Assembly (NCBI RefSeq): GCF_024623325.1
Contig: NZ_JANJZD010000003.1
Span: 62,001-126,000 of the forward strand
Origin: Acetatifactor muris
GTDB lineage: Bacteria > Bacillota > Clostridia > Lachnospirales > Lachnospiraceae
Reading direction: 5' to 3'
DNA length: 64,000 bases
Notes under the pieces: generated by a model
The model's input: the letters and a program-made list of their open reading frames with translations, nothing else
Told to the model about the DNA's origin: nothing
Database searches by the model: none
Part shown: in pieces, positions 36,570-45,308 of the stretch
Layout: every line of letters starts with the position of its first letter
Position numbering within the stretch: the stretch's first letter is position 1
Program-made: the position numbers and the translations under genes

Positions 36570-36786
36570 GTGACCATATTCTTGGGCGGTCTGTCCGAAT
36601 CCGCCGTTTCCCAGCATCTGAAACTGCTGCGGGAGGCAGGTCATCTCCGAGCTGGAGCAGCTCAGAGATATAACCCGCAGGCCCTGCGACGGCCCTTTTT
36701 ACGGCTGTCCGGAATCGGAATACCTCAAATGTAAGTCCTATATACCGCCGGAAAAGAGAGGAAAGGAAGAAGAATCCCATGTTTAA
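36570..36786 (+). pseudogene. Remnant of an ArsR-type winged-helix regulator
   Basis: One frame reads LSESAVSQHLKLLREAG, the recognition helix of ArsR proteins. A shift of frame then gives ELEQLRDITRRPCDGPFYG, a CPESEYLKCK cysteine cluster and a stop that overlaps the exporter ATG (ATGTTTAA). The first 50 or more residues are missing and the promoter occupies their place. This looks like a decayed regulator of the ABC gene, once translationally coupled to it. Confidence 0.65.
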
Positions 36787-38512
36787 ACGTTTTATTTGTT
36801 ATTATAAACCGCACAGGAAAATGCTGGCCCTGGATATGCTGGCCTCCCTGCTGATCTCGGTGATTGGTATGGTGTACCCTGTTGTAACCAACAAAATGCT
36901 CAATATCTATATCCCGGAGAAAATGTATTCCACAATTGTCATGGCCGGTGTCATTGTACTGGCCCTGTACATAGTCCGTATGCTGCTGCGCTATTTCGTC
37001 CAGTATTACGGCCATCTCATCGGCGTACAGATGCAGTCACAGATGCGTCAGGATCTGTTCGCCCATCTGGAGAGACAGCCCTTCAGCTTCTATGACAACC
37101 ACGAGACCGGCCGCATTATGACACGCATTACCAGCGATCTGTTCGAAGTGTGCGAGCTGGCTCACCACGGTCCTGAAAATCTGCTGATCAGCTCAGTGAT
37201 GATCCTGTTGTCCTTCGCCTATCTGTTCCTGATCGATCCGATCCTGACACTGATTATCTTCACCTGTGTGCCGATTCTGGTGGTGGTTACCCTGTATTTT
37301 CGCCGGGCCATGAGCCGGGCCTTCGATGATCGCCGCAAAAGCAATGCCACCATCAATGCCGCTGTGGAGAGCAGTGTCACCGGCATCCGTGTCACCAAAG
37401 CCTACACCAACAGCGCAAGAGAAGTGGAAAAGTTCAGGGAAGGCGACAGGCAGTTCGTGGATGCCTCCCGCCGGGCCTATCACGCCATGGCACAGTTCCA
37501 CTCCTCCACTTCCTTTGTGACAGATATTTTCAATGTGTTCATCCTGATTGCAGGGGGACTGTTCCTGTATGCGGGCAGAATCTCTTTCGGAGATTATTCC
37601 ACTTTTATCGTGTCCGTCAATCTGTTCATCAATCCGGTGAACACCCTGATTGGCTTCATGGAACAGTTTCAGAACGGCGTCAGCGGTTTCAGACGGTTTG
37701 TGGAAATCATGGAGGAAGCGCCGGAACAGGATGCACCCGATGCAAAAGAACTCACGAATGTACAGGGTGTAATAGAATTTAAAAATGTCACTTATGCCTA
37801 TGATACCTCCAAAGAAGTCCTTCACGACATTAATCTGCGTCTGGAAAAAGGCCGCAAGCTGGCACTGGTAGGGCCCTCCGGCGGCGGCAAGACCACATTG
37901 TGCCATCTGCTTCCCAATTTCTACAAGCTGGAGGAAGGGGACGGCTCCATCCTCATTGACGGCCAGGACATCCGCAGCCTGACCATGGAATCCGTGCGCC
38001 GCAACATCGGCATCGTTCAGCAGGACGTATTCCTCTTTGTAGGCACCATTCGGGAAAATATTCTCTATGGCCGTCCCGACGCCACCCAGGCGGAAGTATA
38101 CGATGCGGCCCGGCGTGCCAATATTCACGATTATATCATGACCCTGGAGAAAGGATATGACACGGAAATCGGAGAGAGAGGAGTCAAACTGTCCGGCGGC
38201 CAGAAGCAGCGTCTGAGCATTGCCCGGGTTTTCCTGAAGAATCCCGCCATATTGATTCTGGACGAAGCCACCAGCGCCCTGGACAATACCACGGAAGTGC
38301 TCATCCAGCAGGCCCTGGACGAATTGTGCAGAGGCCGCACCACGCTGGTAGTTGCCCACCGTCTCTCCACCATACGCAACGCCGACGAAATTGCCGTGGT
38401 CATGAACGGCCGCATTACCGAGCGTGGCACCCACGAAGAGCTGATGACATCCGGCGGCACCTACCAGAAACTGTACTCTCTGCAATTCAGAGAAAATGAT
38501 TTCTTTGCATAA
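36779..38512 (+). CDS. ABC multidrug/lipid exporter (MsbA/BmrA-like)
   Basis: 577 residues. Six-helix membrane domain (about 1-320; CELAHHGPENLL coupling region) and an ATPase domain with Walker A GPSGGGKTT, Q-loop VQQDVFLF, signature LSGGQKQRLS, Walker B ILILDEATSALD and H-loop VAHRLST. Probably a homodimer since no partner is adjacent. It follows the ArsR-like remnant with overlapping stop and start codons. Substrate unknown. Confidence 0.9.
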   Translation: MFKRFICYYKPHRKMLALDMLASLLISVIGMVYPVVTNKMLNIYIPEKMYSTIVMAGVIVLALYIVRMLLRYFVQYYGHLIGVQMQSQMRQDLFAHLERQPFSFYDNHETGRIMTRITSDLFEVCELAHHGPENLLISSVMILLSFAYLFLIDPILTLIIFTCVPILVVVTLYFRRAMSRAFDDRRKSNATINAAVESSVTGIRVTKAYTNSAREVEKFREGDRQFVDASRRAYHAMAQFHSSTSFVTDIFNVFILIAGGLFLYAGRISFGDYSTFIVSVNLFINPVNTLIGFMEQFQNGVSGFRRFVEIMEEAPEQDAPDAKELTNVQGVIEFKNVTYAYDTSKEVLHDINLRLEKGRKLALVGPSGGGKTTLCHLLPNFYKLEEGDGSILIDGQDIRSLTMESVRRNIGIVQQDVFLFVGTIRENILYGRPDATQAEVYDAARRANIHDYIMTLEKGYDTEIGERGVKLSGGQKQRLSIARVFLKNPAILILDEATSALDNTTEVLIQQALDELCRGRTTLVVAHRLSTIRNADEIAVVMNGRITERGTHEELMTSGGTYQKLYSLQFRENDFFA

Positions 38513-38520
38513 AAAGAATT

Positions 38521-39816
38521 TCAGCTGTGCCTGCCGTACAAATCTACTCCATCATGGGCCCCGCCCACACGGGCCTCTTCCAGAATCACCTGAAACTTCC
38601 CGCCCTGGAAGCGAAAACCGGTGGTCTGGTCCTCGTACCACAGATTCTCCGGAGAAGCCAGGCAGTTCACCACATCCATCAGCTTGTCATGGTTGGCGCC
38701 CGCATGGCCCCCGTAATGACTGTTGGGCAGCATGGCATAATCCGCGTCTATCGCAGGATATAATCCGGAGAGGAAATTAAAGCAATGATGGGCAATCTGC
38801 ACCACATCCGATTTCCACAAATCCACCGGCACCGTCCTGAGCACCAGCGCTTCCGTCTCTGTGTTGGTGTCTCCCAGCCACATCACTGTGCCGGAGCCGG
38901 TGGTCATCTTCAGGATAACGGAGGTACAGTTAAAATCTTCCAGGGGAAAGCTGCCGGAAGAACCCGGAGTCACCGCATCCTCATGGGTGTACAAAACCTC
39001 AAAGCGAACATTGGCCAGTGTAATCACCTGACCGTTATGAAGCTTCAGACCCCGAAGTCCCGGACAATACTCCCGCAGCGTCTCCTTCAGCACCAGAATG
39101 TCCTCATCGCCCGGGCACATTGTATAAGGAAGGAAATTAAACATTACCCTCTCCAGTGCAAAAGCCTCCGGATAAGTCCGCAGAAGCCGCACACAGGCCG
39201 CCATGTGGTCGCTGTGAGCATGGGTAAAATACCAGGCTGCTATATGGATTTTCTCTCCTTCCCCTGTGTTCGTTATTCTGCGCAGAAAACGGTACATCCC
39301 CTCAATCGCTTCCGCGGAACACTGCCGATAGTCTCCTCCGTCAATCATAACCAGCCGGTTATCCGTCAGTCGGATAATATAAAACATTCCGCAGTTAACC
39401 GCAACAGAACCGTACTGATTCTGCGGGTCATAATACAATCCGTACTGATAGATCTCCGCCGAATCCTCACTTTCACAGCCATAAGAAAAATCTTTCAGCG
39501 CACAGGAAGCCCTGTCCTCTATAATGCGCACCTCTCCTGCAGCGCAGGTATAATACACATAGAGAAGCGTATCTCCTCTCTTCAGCTGGCAGCTGTCCAC
39601 AGCTTTGTTACGATTCTCAAAGATCTTCTCAAATCCCAGTGCGCACAGTTTTTCCAGATACCTCCCATACTCCTCTGCACTGGTATCCGTCACCAGCAGC
39701 ATGGGGCTGTCCTCCTCTGTATCGCCGTGACTGTCGTCCGCCAGCATCGCCCCTGTGTTGTACAGTGCTCCGGCGGATATGCCGCCGTCGTACGCCCATT
39801 CTTTTTTCCATTCCAT
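38521..39816 (-). CDS. Metallo-beta-lactamase-fold hydrolase (ComEC-like domain)
   Basis: 431 residues. The metal motif HAHSDH lies in a YFTHAHSDHMAACV context, with further ligands in MWLGDTNTE and IAHHCF. An N-terminal region of about 130 residues with many aromatic strands precedes the catalytic domain. No signal peptide. A GGAGG-like site fixes the start. It follows a 97-residue protein gene on the same transcript; substrate unknown. Confidence 0.8.
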   Translation of the reverse strand: MEWKKEWAYDGGISAGALYNTGAMLADDSHGDTEEDSPMLLVTDTSAEEYGRYLEKLCALGFEKIFENRNKAVDSCQLKRGDTLLYVYYTCAAGEVRIIEDRASCALKDFSYGCESEDSAEIYQYGLYYDPQNQYGSVAVNCGMFYIIRLTDNRLVMIDGGDYRQCSAEAIEGMYRFLRRITNTGEGEKIHIAAWYFTHAHSDHMAACVRLLRTYPEAFALERVMFNFLPYTMCPGDEDILVLKETLREYCPGLRGLKLHNGQVITLANVRFEVLYTHEDAVTPGSSGSFPLEDFNCTSVILKMTTGSGTVMWLGDTNTETEALVLRTVPVDLWKSDVVQIAHHCFNFLSGLYPAIDADYAMLPNSHYGGHAGANHDKLMDVVNCLASPENLWYEDQTTGFRFQGGKFQVILEEARVGGAHDGVDLYGRHS

Positions 39817-39843
39817 CCTCTGATTCCTCCCTGTCCTTACATT

Positions 39844-40137
39844 TTACCAATACTCTTCAAAACTGAAAATACTCTGCCATTGCTTCAGACAATCCGTCCG
39901 TCTCTGCCCCAGAGAAAGGCACCGTACCCTTTCCCTGTCTTCCCCCCCTAAGATCAGGAAATCTGCAAAACCCCGTTGCACGGAAGTCTTCCGGGGCAGC
40001 TCTTCCAAAGGCCGTTCCGCTTCTGTGCCGAACACGCGCCAGGCGTCTTTAAAGGCATCTCTTTTCTCCAGGGAAAGAATCTCAAAATCCTGCTGGAACC
40101 GCAGAATATTAGAGTCCTGAGACAAATCGGTCTGCAT
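39844..40137 (-). CDS. Uncharacterised 97-residue protein
   Basis: The ATG is preceded by a strong GGAGGAAGAA, and the frame ends 28 bases before the MBL-fold hydrolase start, so the two form an operon. The product is charged and helical with several Trp/Phe near the C-terminus (CLKQWQSIFSFEEYW). An overlapping frame (39954-40244) has no comparable site. No family recognised. Confidence 0.6.
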   Translation of the reverse strand: MQTDLSQDSNILRFQQDFEILSLEKRDAFKDAWRVFGTEAERPLEELPRKTSVQRGFADFLILGGEDRERVRCLSLGQRRTDCLKQWQSIFSFEEYW

Positions 40138-40251
40138 TTCTTCCTCCGTTTTCCGGAAATTCCCGCAAGCGTAACATGTCGGAGAACTCCTTTTAAAATG
40201 ACTGTTCTCATTTCGAAACTCTTCTTATCGTCGAACCCTACCATATCTTTG

Positions 40252-40269
40252 TGTCACTGTCAAGTGACA
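40252..40269. promoter_or_regulatory. Inverted repeat overlapping a possible -35 element
   Basis: TGTCACT-GTCA-AGTGACA. On the minus strand its centre contains TTGACA, a candidate -35 for the small-protein/MBL operon, though no convincing -10 was found. It lies in the divergent gap shared with the MATE gene and could be an operator. Confidence 0.4.
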
Positions 40270-40398
40270 GATTTATTTTTTCAGCCGGCAGCCCCTTGTG
40301 GCAGATTCTTTTCTGTGATATGATGGAACGGTTCGCGGCCTGTCAGAGCCTTTATGATACAGGTTGGAATCAATACAGACAGATAAAAGGAAACTCCC

Positions 40399-41757
40399 AT
40401 GGAATTTATTATTGATAAAAAAGTATTCTACAGAAATCTGCTCCGGCTTGCACTGCCCATCGCATTGCAGAGCCTTATGCTTGCCCTGGTTGCCGCCGGA
40501 GACGCGCTGATGCTGGGAAGAGTGGCTCAGGATGAAATGACTGCCGTGTCCCTGGCAACCCAGATCCAGTTCGTTCAGAATATGTTCCTGGCCGCTGCCA
40601 CCGGAGCCGGAGCCATCCTTGGAGCGCAGTACTGGGGCAGGGGGGACCGCCGTACACTGGAGACCATTTTCAACATTATGCTCCGTCTCTGCGGCCTCAT
40701 TTCTGTCCTGTTCTGCGGGGCATGTGAAATCATGCCGGAACTTCTGATGCGCATTTTTACTCACGATGAGGCACTGATTCTCATTGGTGCAGCCTATCTG
40801 CGTATCGCAGGCTGGTCTTACCTGCTTACCGGCATATCCCAGTGCTATCTCACCATGATGAAAGTAACAGACCATGTGAAGCCGGGAGCCTTCATCAGCT
40901 CCGGCGCCGTTCTTATCAATGTCTGCCTGAACGCGGTGTTCATATTCGGCCTGTTGGGAATGCCGGCACTGCAGGCCAGAGGAGCGGCTCTCGCAACCAC
41001 CATCTCCCGCATTATCGAGCTGGCGCTGTGTCTGTTCGTCTCATCGAGGGACACCTATATACATCCGGGATTAGACAGATTCTTTCAGAAAAGCAGGGAG
41101 CTGGGAAGAGATTTTTCAAGGCAGTGTCTGCCGCTGATGGGCGGTTCTCTGTGCTGGGGTATCGGTTTCACATCCTACACTGCAATTATGGGGCATATGA
41201 GTGCTGACGCTGCCGCCGCCAATTCCGTGGCGGCCGTGGTCCGCGATCTGATCTGCTGCTTCTGCAACGGCATCGGCAGCGCCGCAGGAATCATTGTGGG
41301 CAACGCTCTCGGATCCGGAAATCTGGAGGCCGGAAAAGCATACGGAATCAGGCTTAAAAATTTGTCCTATGGAATCGGATTTCTGTCCACGGCCCTGGTT
41401 CTGGCCGTGACGCCTCTGGTGGTGAGAATGGTGCTTCTGACGGATACAGCACAGGAATATCTCACAGGCATGATGGTGATTATGGCTTTTTACATGATCG
41501 GGCGCTGTGTCAATACGGTCACTATCAACGGCGTGCTGAACGGCGGAGGAGATACAATATTTGATATGTACAGTCTGATCGTCTGCATGTGGATGATTGC
41601 CATTCCTCTGGCGCTGGCAGGGGCTTTTGTCTTCCATTGGTCGCCCCTTGTGGTCTACTCCTGCACCTGCCTGGATGAAGTGGGCAAAATTCCCTGGGTC
41701 ATGATACGCTTCCGCAAATACAAATGGGTAAGGGATCTGACACGGCAGGGGGAATGA
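40399..41757 (+). CDS. MATE family efflux transporter
   Basis: 452 residues with twelve predicted membrane helices in two halves. The N-terminal ALPIALQSLMLALVAAGDAL and FVQNMFLAAATGAGAILGAQ segments and the GGSLCWGIGF start of the second half are typical. MATE proteins export drugs or cationic compounds using Na+ or H+ gradients. AAAGGAAACTCCC precedes the ATG. It is monocistronic and divergent from the 97-residue protein gene. Confidence 0.92.
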   Translation: MEFIIDKKVFYRNLLRLALPIALQSLMLALVAAGDALMLGRVAQDEMTAVSLATQIQFVQNMFLAAATGAGAILGAQYWGRGDRRTLETIFNIMLRLCGLISVLFCGACEIMPELLMRIFTHDEALILIGAAYLRIAGWSYLLTGISQCYLTMMKVTDHVKPGAFISSGAVLINVCLNAVFIFGLLGMPALQARGAALATTISRIIELALCLFVSSRDTYIHPGLDRFFQKSRELGRDFSRQCLPLMGGSLCWGIGFTSYTAIMGHMSADAAAANSVAAVVRDLICCFCNGIGSAAGIIVGNALGSGNLEAGKAYGIRLKNLSYGIGFLSTALVLAVTPLVVRMVLLTDTAQEYLTGMMVIMAFYMIGRCVNTVTINGVLNGGGDTIFDMYSLIVCMWMIAIPLALAGAFVFHWSPLVVYSCTCLDEVGKIPWVMIRFRKYKWVRDLTRQGE

Positions 41758-41791
41758 TGGATTTATTTGCAGTATTTTCTTTTTCCTGTTT

Positions 41792-42139
41792 TTAATCATT
41801 AAAAGCTCCTGCCTTATACATTTTCTGCAAATTATGTGCTTCCCTCAAAGCCTTATCTGTCAGCTCCGAAAAAGGCCTGATCCTGTTATCCTCCAGTTTG
41901 AAAATGCAGTCCGGCCTCAGTAAATCATTGGACATCAGGTCTGTATTATGTGATGTAAAGACAGCCTGAATATTCGGTATCTCAATAATCTTTCTGACTA
42001 CTGCTTTCGCCAGGTCAGTATGATAAAAGGCATCAAACTCATCCACATACAAAAAAGAGCACTTCTCCATCTGCATGTACCAGAAAATAAGCGATCTGGT
42101 TCCGCTTGATATTTTTACTTCTTCTTTTCCAATAAGTCC
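41792..42139 (-). pseudogene. C-terminal remnant of an AAA ATPase (AAA_15/21 type)
   Basis: The open frame covers about 115 codons: ISSGTRSL (signature-like), Walker B SFLYVDEFDAFYH, the sensor FTSHNTDLMSNDLLRPD and the typical end LQKMYKAGAF. A TAG stop lies just upstream at 42140 and the Walker A part is absent; there is no start codon with an RBS at the true beginning. Such ATPases occur in defence and abortive infection systems, so this is the leftover of a lost gene. Confidence 0.75.
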
Positions 42140-42198
42140 CTATTGAACACAGAACATGCGTTTGTTACAATAGCCCTGTCAGGGAGGTGAACACACGT

Positions 42199-43521
42199 TT
42201 GAATAACATCATATTCCACATCGACGTAAATTCGGCTTTCTTATCCTGGGAAGCGGTCTACCGTCTGGCCCACAGAGGAGAACTCCTGGACCTGCGGGAG
42301 CTCCCTTCCGCGGTGGGCGGGGACATCACACTGCGCCATGGCATTATATTGGCCAAATCCATTCCCGCCGGAAAGTACGGCATCCAGACAGGAGAATCCA
42401 TTCCGGAAGCAATGCGAAAATGCCCAAAGCTGCTGCTTGTGCCGCCCAACTACAGTCTGTACGAGGAATGTTCCGCCGCCTTCCTGAAAATCCTGCGGGA
42501 TTATTCGGATACAGTAGAGCAGTACAGTATCGATGAAGCATTTGTGGATATGAGCACCAGCTGCCATCTGTTCGGCACGCCGGAAGAAACCACATCCCTG
42601 ATAAAAAACCGGATTCGGGAGGAGCTGGGATTTACCGTGAATATAGGAATCTCAGAGCATAAAGTCCTGGCAAAAATGGCTTCGGACTTCCGGAAGCCAG
42701 ACCTGGTCCACACGCTGTACCAGAAGGAAATACGTGAAAAACTGTGGCCGCTTCCTGTATCGGAATTATTTTTTGTGGGACATGCCACAGCAAAAAAGCT
42801 CTTTTCCATGGGAATCAAATCCATCGGAGCGCTTGCGGCGACTGACCCCACATGGCTGAAAGCAGTTCTGAAAAAACAGGGAGAAATCATATGGGGATTT
42901 GCCAATGGCCTGGACCTGTCACCGGTACTTGCACAGCCTGCGCCAAACAAAGGATACGGGAACAGCACCACCACACCTTTTGACATAGCAGACGCAGAAA
43001 CCGCAGGCCGGGTGTTGCTGGCGCTTTCCGAGACACTGGGGAAACGCCTGCGGTCAGACAATGCGAAGATTCAGGTAGTCTCCGTCACCATCCGATATAC
43101 AGATTTTTCCTGCTTTTCTCATCAGAAAGTACTGGATACTCCCACCGATGTGACCCTGGAAATCTACCATGCTGCCAGAGAACTTTTTGCAGAATTATGG
43201 AACGGCAGATTTATCCGCCATCTGGGGGTGCATACCGGCAGAGCCAGGCAGGATATCCCCGGCAGACAGATGAACCTTTTTGACGAGATTGACTATGAAA
43301 GGCTCACTGTCCTGGACAGGACGGTGGATTTCCTGCGGAAACGCTTTGGGTCCGACGCCGTAAAGCGGGCCGCCTTTCTGAACCAGCCCATTGACCATAT
43401 GTGCGGCGGCATTCCGAAGGTAACGCCATTGTGTCGGGAAGCACCCACAAAACCGCAATCCTCTGCAGCCGGATCGCTGCAGGTAACCGAATCACCGCTG
43501 AAAAAGCAGTGCCGATTCTGA
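42199..43521 (+). CDS. Y-family DNA polymerase (Pol IV/DinB-like)
   Basis: 440 residues from a TTG start nine bases after AGGGAGGTG; a GTG at 42187 directly abuts that site and is less likely. Catalytic motifs: FHIDVNSAFLSWEA at the N-terminus and YSIDEAFVDMS near residue 110. QMNLFDE (about residue 355) fits a sliding-clamp-binding motif. Error-prone bypass of DNA damage is the family role. The C-terminal 60 residues are poorly conserved and low in structure. A small protein gene follows after 38 bases. Confidence 0.92.
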   Translation: MNNIIFHIDVNSAFLSWEAVYRLAHRGELLDLRELPSAVGGDITLRHGIILAKSIPAGKYGIQTGESIPEAMRKCPKLLLVPPNYSLYEECSAAFLKILRDYSDTVEQYSIDEAFVDMSTSCHLFGTPEETTSLIKNRIREELGFTVNIGISEHKVLAKMASDFRKPDLVHTLYQKEIREKLWPLPVSELFFVGHATAKKLFSMGIKSIGALAATDPTWLKAVLKKQGEIIWGFANGLDLSPVLAQPAPNKGYGNSTTTPFDIADAETAGRVLLALSETLGKRLRSDNAKIQVVSVTIRYTDFSCFSHQKVLDTPTDVTLEIYHAARELFAELWNGRFIRHLGVHTGRARQDIPGRQMNLFDEIDYERLTVLDRTVDFLRKRFGSDAVKRAAFLNQPIDHMCGGIPKVTPLCREAPTKPQSSAAGSLQVTESPLKKQCRF

Positions 43522-43559
43522 CAGGACAATGTTCTTAGAACCACAAAAAGGAGACCAAA

Positions 43560-43868
43560 ATGGCATTTGGAGCAGAAACCACCAGAACTTCAGACATTAC
43601 TTTCGTCCGGGGGACGCAGAGGGAAATTGCCTGTGAATGCTGGTGTACCAGCAAAGGAAAAATAACACCGCTGATGATAAAACTGCCTGATGAAGACGGA
43701 GAAATGCAGATTATCAGGGATATCATGGTACATTCCCAGGAAAAGAGACTGTACGCGGGAATACCGTCCCTGGAATACGACTGCACCCTGGGAATCGGCG
43801 GCCGGCAAGTTCGGATATGGCTGATTTTCTATCAGACAGAAGGCCGGTGGGTGCTGAATTTCCGTTGA
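43560..43868 (+). CDS. Small protein cotranscribed with the Y-family polymerase
   Basis: 102 residues with a good AAAAAGGAG site. Mostly beta-strand by composition (ECWCTSKGKITPLMIKLPD, then YDCTLGIGGRQVRIWLIFY); it could be a single beta-barrel domain. No family is recognised. Its position directly after the polymerase gene suggests a shared damage response, but this is inference. Confidence 0.7.
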   Translation: MAFGAETTRTSDITFVRGTQREIACECWCTSKGKITPLMIKLPDEDGEMQIIRDIMVHSQEKRLYAGIPSLEYDCTLGIGGRQVRIWLIFYQTEGRWVLNFR

Positions 43869-43945
43869 AATTTTGCAGACTCTCAGAACGCTGGAGCATG
43901 CCTTCATAATTTCTCTGCAAAGTATAGCCGCCCGAAAGGCTTTCA

Positions 43946-43954
43946 TGCTATAAT
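43946..43954 (+). promoter_or_regulatory. Extended -10 promoter of the PatB/MalY gene
   Basis: TGCTATAAT, an extended -10, with no good -35; about 50 bases before the ATG at 44003. Confidence 0.5.
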
Positions 43955-44002
43955 AAAGATACTCATGATAATTTTCAGATAAAAAGAAAGGATGTACCTG
44001 AG

Positions 44003-45208
44003 ATGAAATTTGATTTTACGTCAGTTATGAATCGCTGCGGCATGGATGCCGTCGCCGTGGACAATCTGGGTCTCGGAGGAGCTCCCGGCAAACCCGGGGA
44101 AGGCTTCGACGCAATCCCCATGTGGGTTGCCGATATGAACTTTCCCACTGTTCCCACTGTCCAGGAGACCATTATCGCACGCACAAAAGAACCGCACTTC
44201 GGCTACTTTTCTCCCCGGGAGGAATATTTCGATGCCATTATACAATGGCAGGAAAAGCGGAATGGTGTCACCGGTCTGACCAGAGAATGCATCGGCTATG
44301 AGAACGGCGTACTGGGCGGCGTGATCAGCGCCCTGAACGTATTCTGTTCCAGAGGGGACAATGTGCTCCTCCATTCCCCCACCTATATCGGTTTTACCGG
44401 CTGTCTGGGCAATAACGGTTATCATATCGTCCACAGTCCGCTGGTATTGGATGAAAATGGAATCTACCGCATGGACTTCGCCGATATGGAGCAGAAAATC
44501 ACAGAAAACAAAATCCATGCCGCCGTGTTCTGTTCCCCTCACAATCCCTGCGGCCGTGTCTGGGAAGAGTGGGAAGTGGCACAGTTCATGGAGTTGTGCA
44601 GAAAGCATGATGTGATGGTAGTCTCCGATGAGATCTGGTCGGATATTATCCTGTCCGGGCACACCCACATTCCCACACAGAGTGTCAGCGAAGATGCCCG
44701 CAGCCGTACCGTAGCGCTCTATGCTCCCTCCAAGACCTTTAACCTGGCCGGCCTGACAGGAAGCTATCATATCATTTACGACAAAACGCTCAGAGACCGG
44801 GTGGGCAGAGAGTCCTCCCTCTCTCATTACAACAGTATGAATCTTCTCTCCATGTACGCACTTATCGGCGCCTATCAGCCGGATGGCTATCAGTGGGTGG
44901 ATGAGCTTCGCCAGGTCATCACTGGCAACGTACATTTTGCCTGCGATTATATTGCGGAACATTTCCAGGGTGTCAGAGTCTCCAGGCCTCAGGGCACCTA
45001 CATGCTGTTCCTGGACTGCACGGAATGGTGCGGAGCCCATGGCAGAACCATTGATGAGCTGGAGCATGCCGGATGGGATGTGGGCGTGGCCTGGCAGGAC
45101 GGAAGGATGTTCCACGGCCCCTGCCATATCCGCATGAACCTGGCCCTGCCGCTCTCCCGTGTGCAGGAAGCCTTTTCCAGGCTGGATAAATACGTTTTCA
45201 ATGCCTGA
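44003..45208 (+). CDS. PatB/MalY-type PLP enzyme (cystathionine beta-lyase-like)
   Basis: 401 residues, fold-type I aminotransferase family. The N-terminal FDAIPMWVADMNF is diagnostic of MalY/PatB; the cofactor lysine is in APSKTFNLAGL (about residue 243), with the HNPCGRVW and SDEIWSD motifs before it. These enzymes cleave C-S bonds of cystathionine or cysteine conjugates. It has AAAGGA upstream and stands alone. Confidence 0.9.
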   Translation: MKFDFTSVMNRCGMDAVAVDNLGLGGAPGKPGEGFDAIPMWVADMNFPTVPTVQETIIARTKEPHFGYFSPREEYFDAIIQWQEKRNGVTGLTRECIGYENGVLGGVISALNVFCSRGDNVLLHSPTYIGFTGCLGNNGYHIVHSPLVLDENGIYRMDFADMEQKITENKIHAAVFCSPHNPCGRVWEEWEVAQFMELCRKHDVMVVSDEIWSDIILSGHTHIPTQSVSEDARSRTVALYAPSKTFNLAGLTGSYHIIYDKTLRDRVGRESSLSHYNSMNLLSMYALIGAYQPDGYQWVDELRQVITGNVHFACDYIAEHFQGVRVSRPQGTYMLFLDCTEWCGAHGRTIDELEHAGWDVGVAWQDGRMFHGPCHIRMNLALPLSRVQEAFSRLDKYVFNA

Positions 45209-45234
45209 GAAAGCCGCTCCGGCGTCATGGCCTT

Positions 45235-45263
45235 TTGTCGTATCTCTTGAGGTTTGGTACAAT
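45235..45263 (+). promoter_or_regulatory. Promoter of the EIIC-receptor fusion gene
   Basis: TTGTCG, 17 bases, TACAAT, some 45 bases before the ATG at 45309, showing that the gene is transcribed on its own. Confidence 0.55.
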
Positions 45264-45308
45264 TGGTATTAAAGTTTGCATATGAAATTCTGTCAGGAGG
45301 GAAGTATC

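Noticed and set aside
37193..38485. 430-codon minus-strand ORF opposite the ABC exporter
   Set aside because: Shadow of a well-supported gene with all ABC motifs on the plus strand.
39954..40244. 96-codon minus-strand ORF overlapping the 97-residue protein
   Set aside because: No RBS comparable to the GGAGGAAGAA of the other frame; its product is Arg/Lys/Cys-rich and shadow-like.
44021..45262. 413-codon minus-strand ORF opposite the PatB/MalY gene
   Set aside because: Shadow; the PLP lysine and family motifs are on the plus strand.
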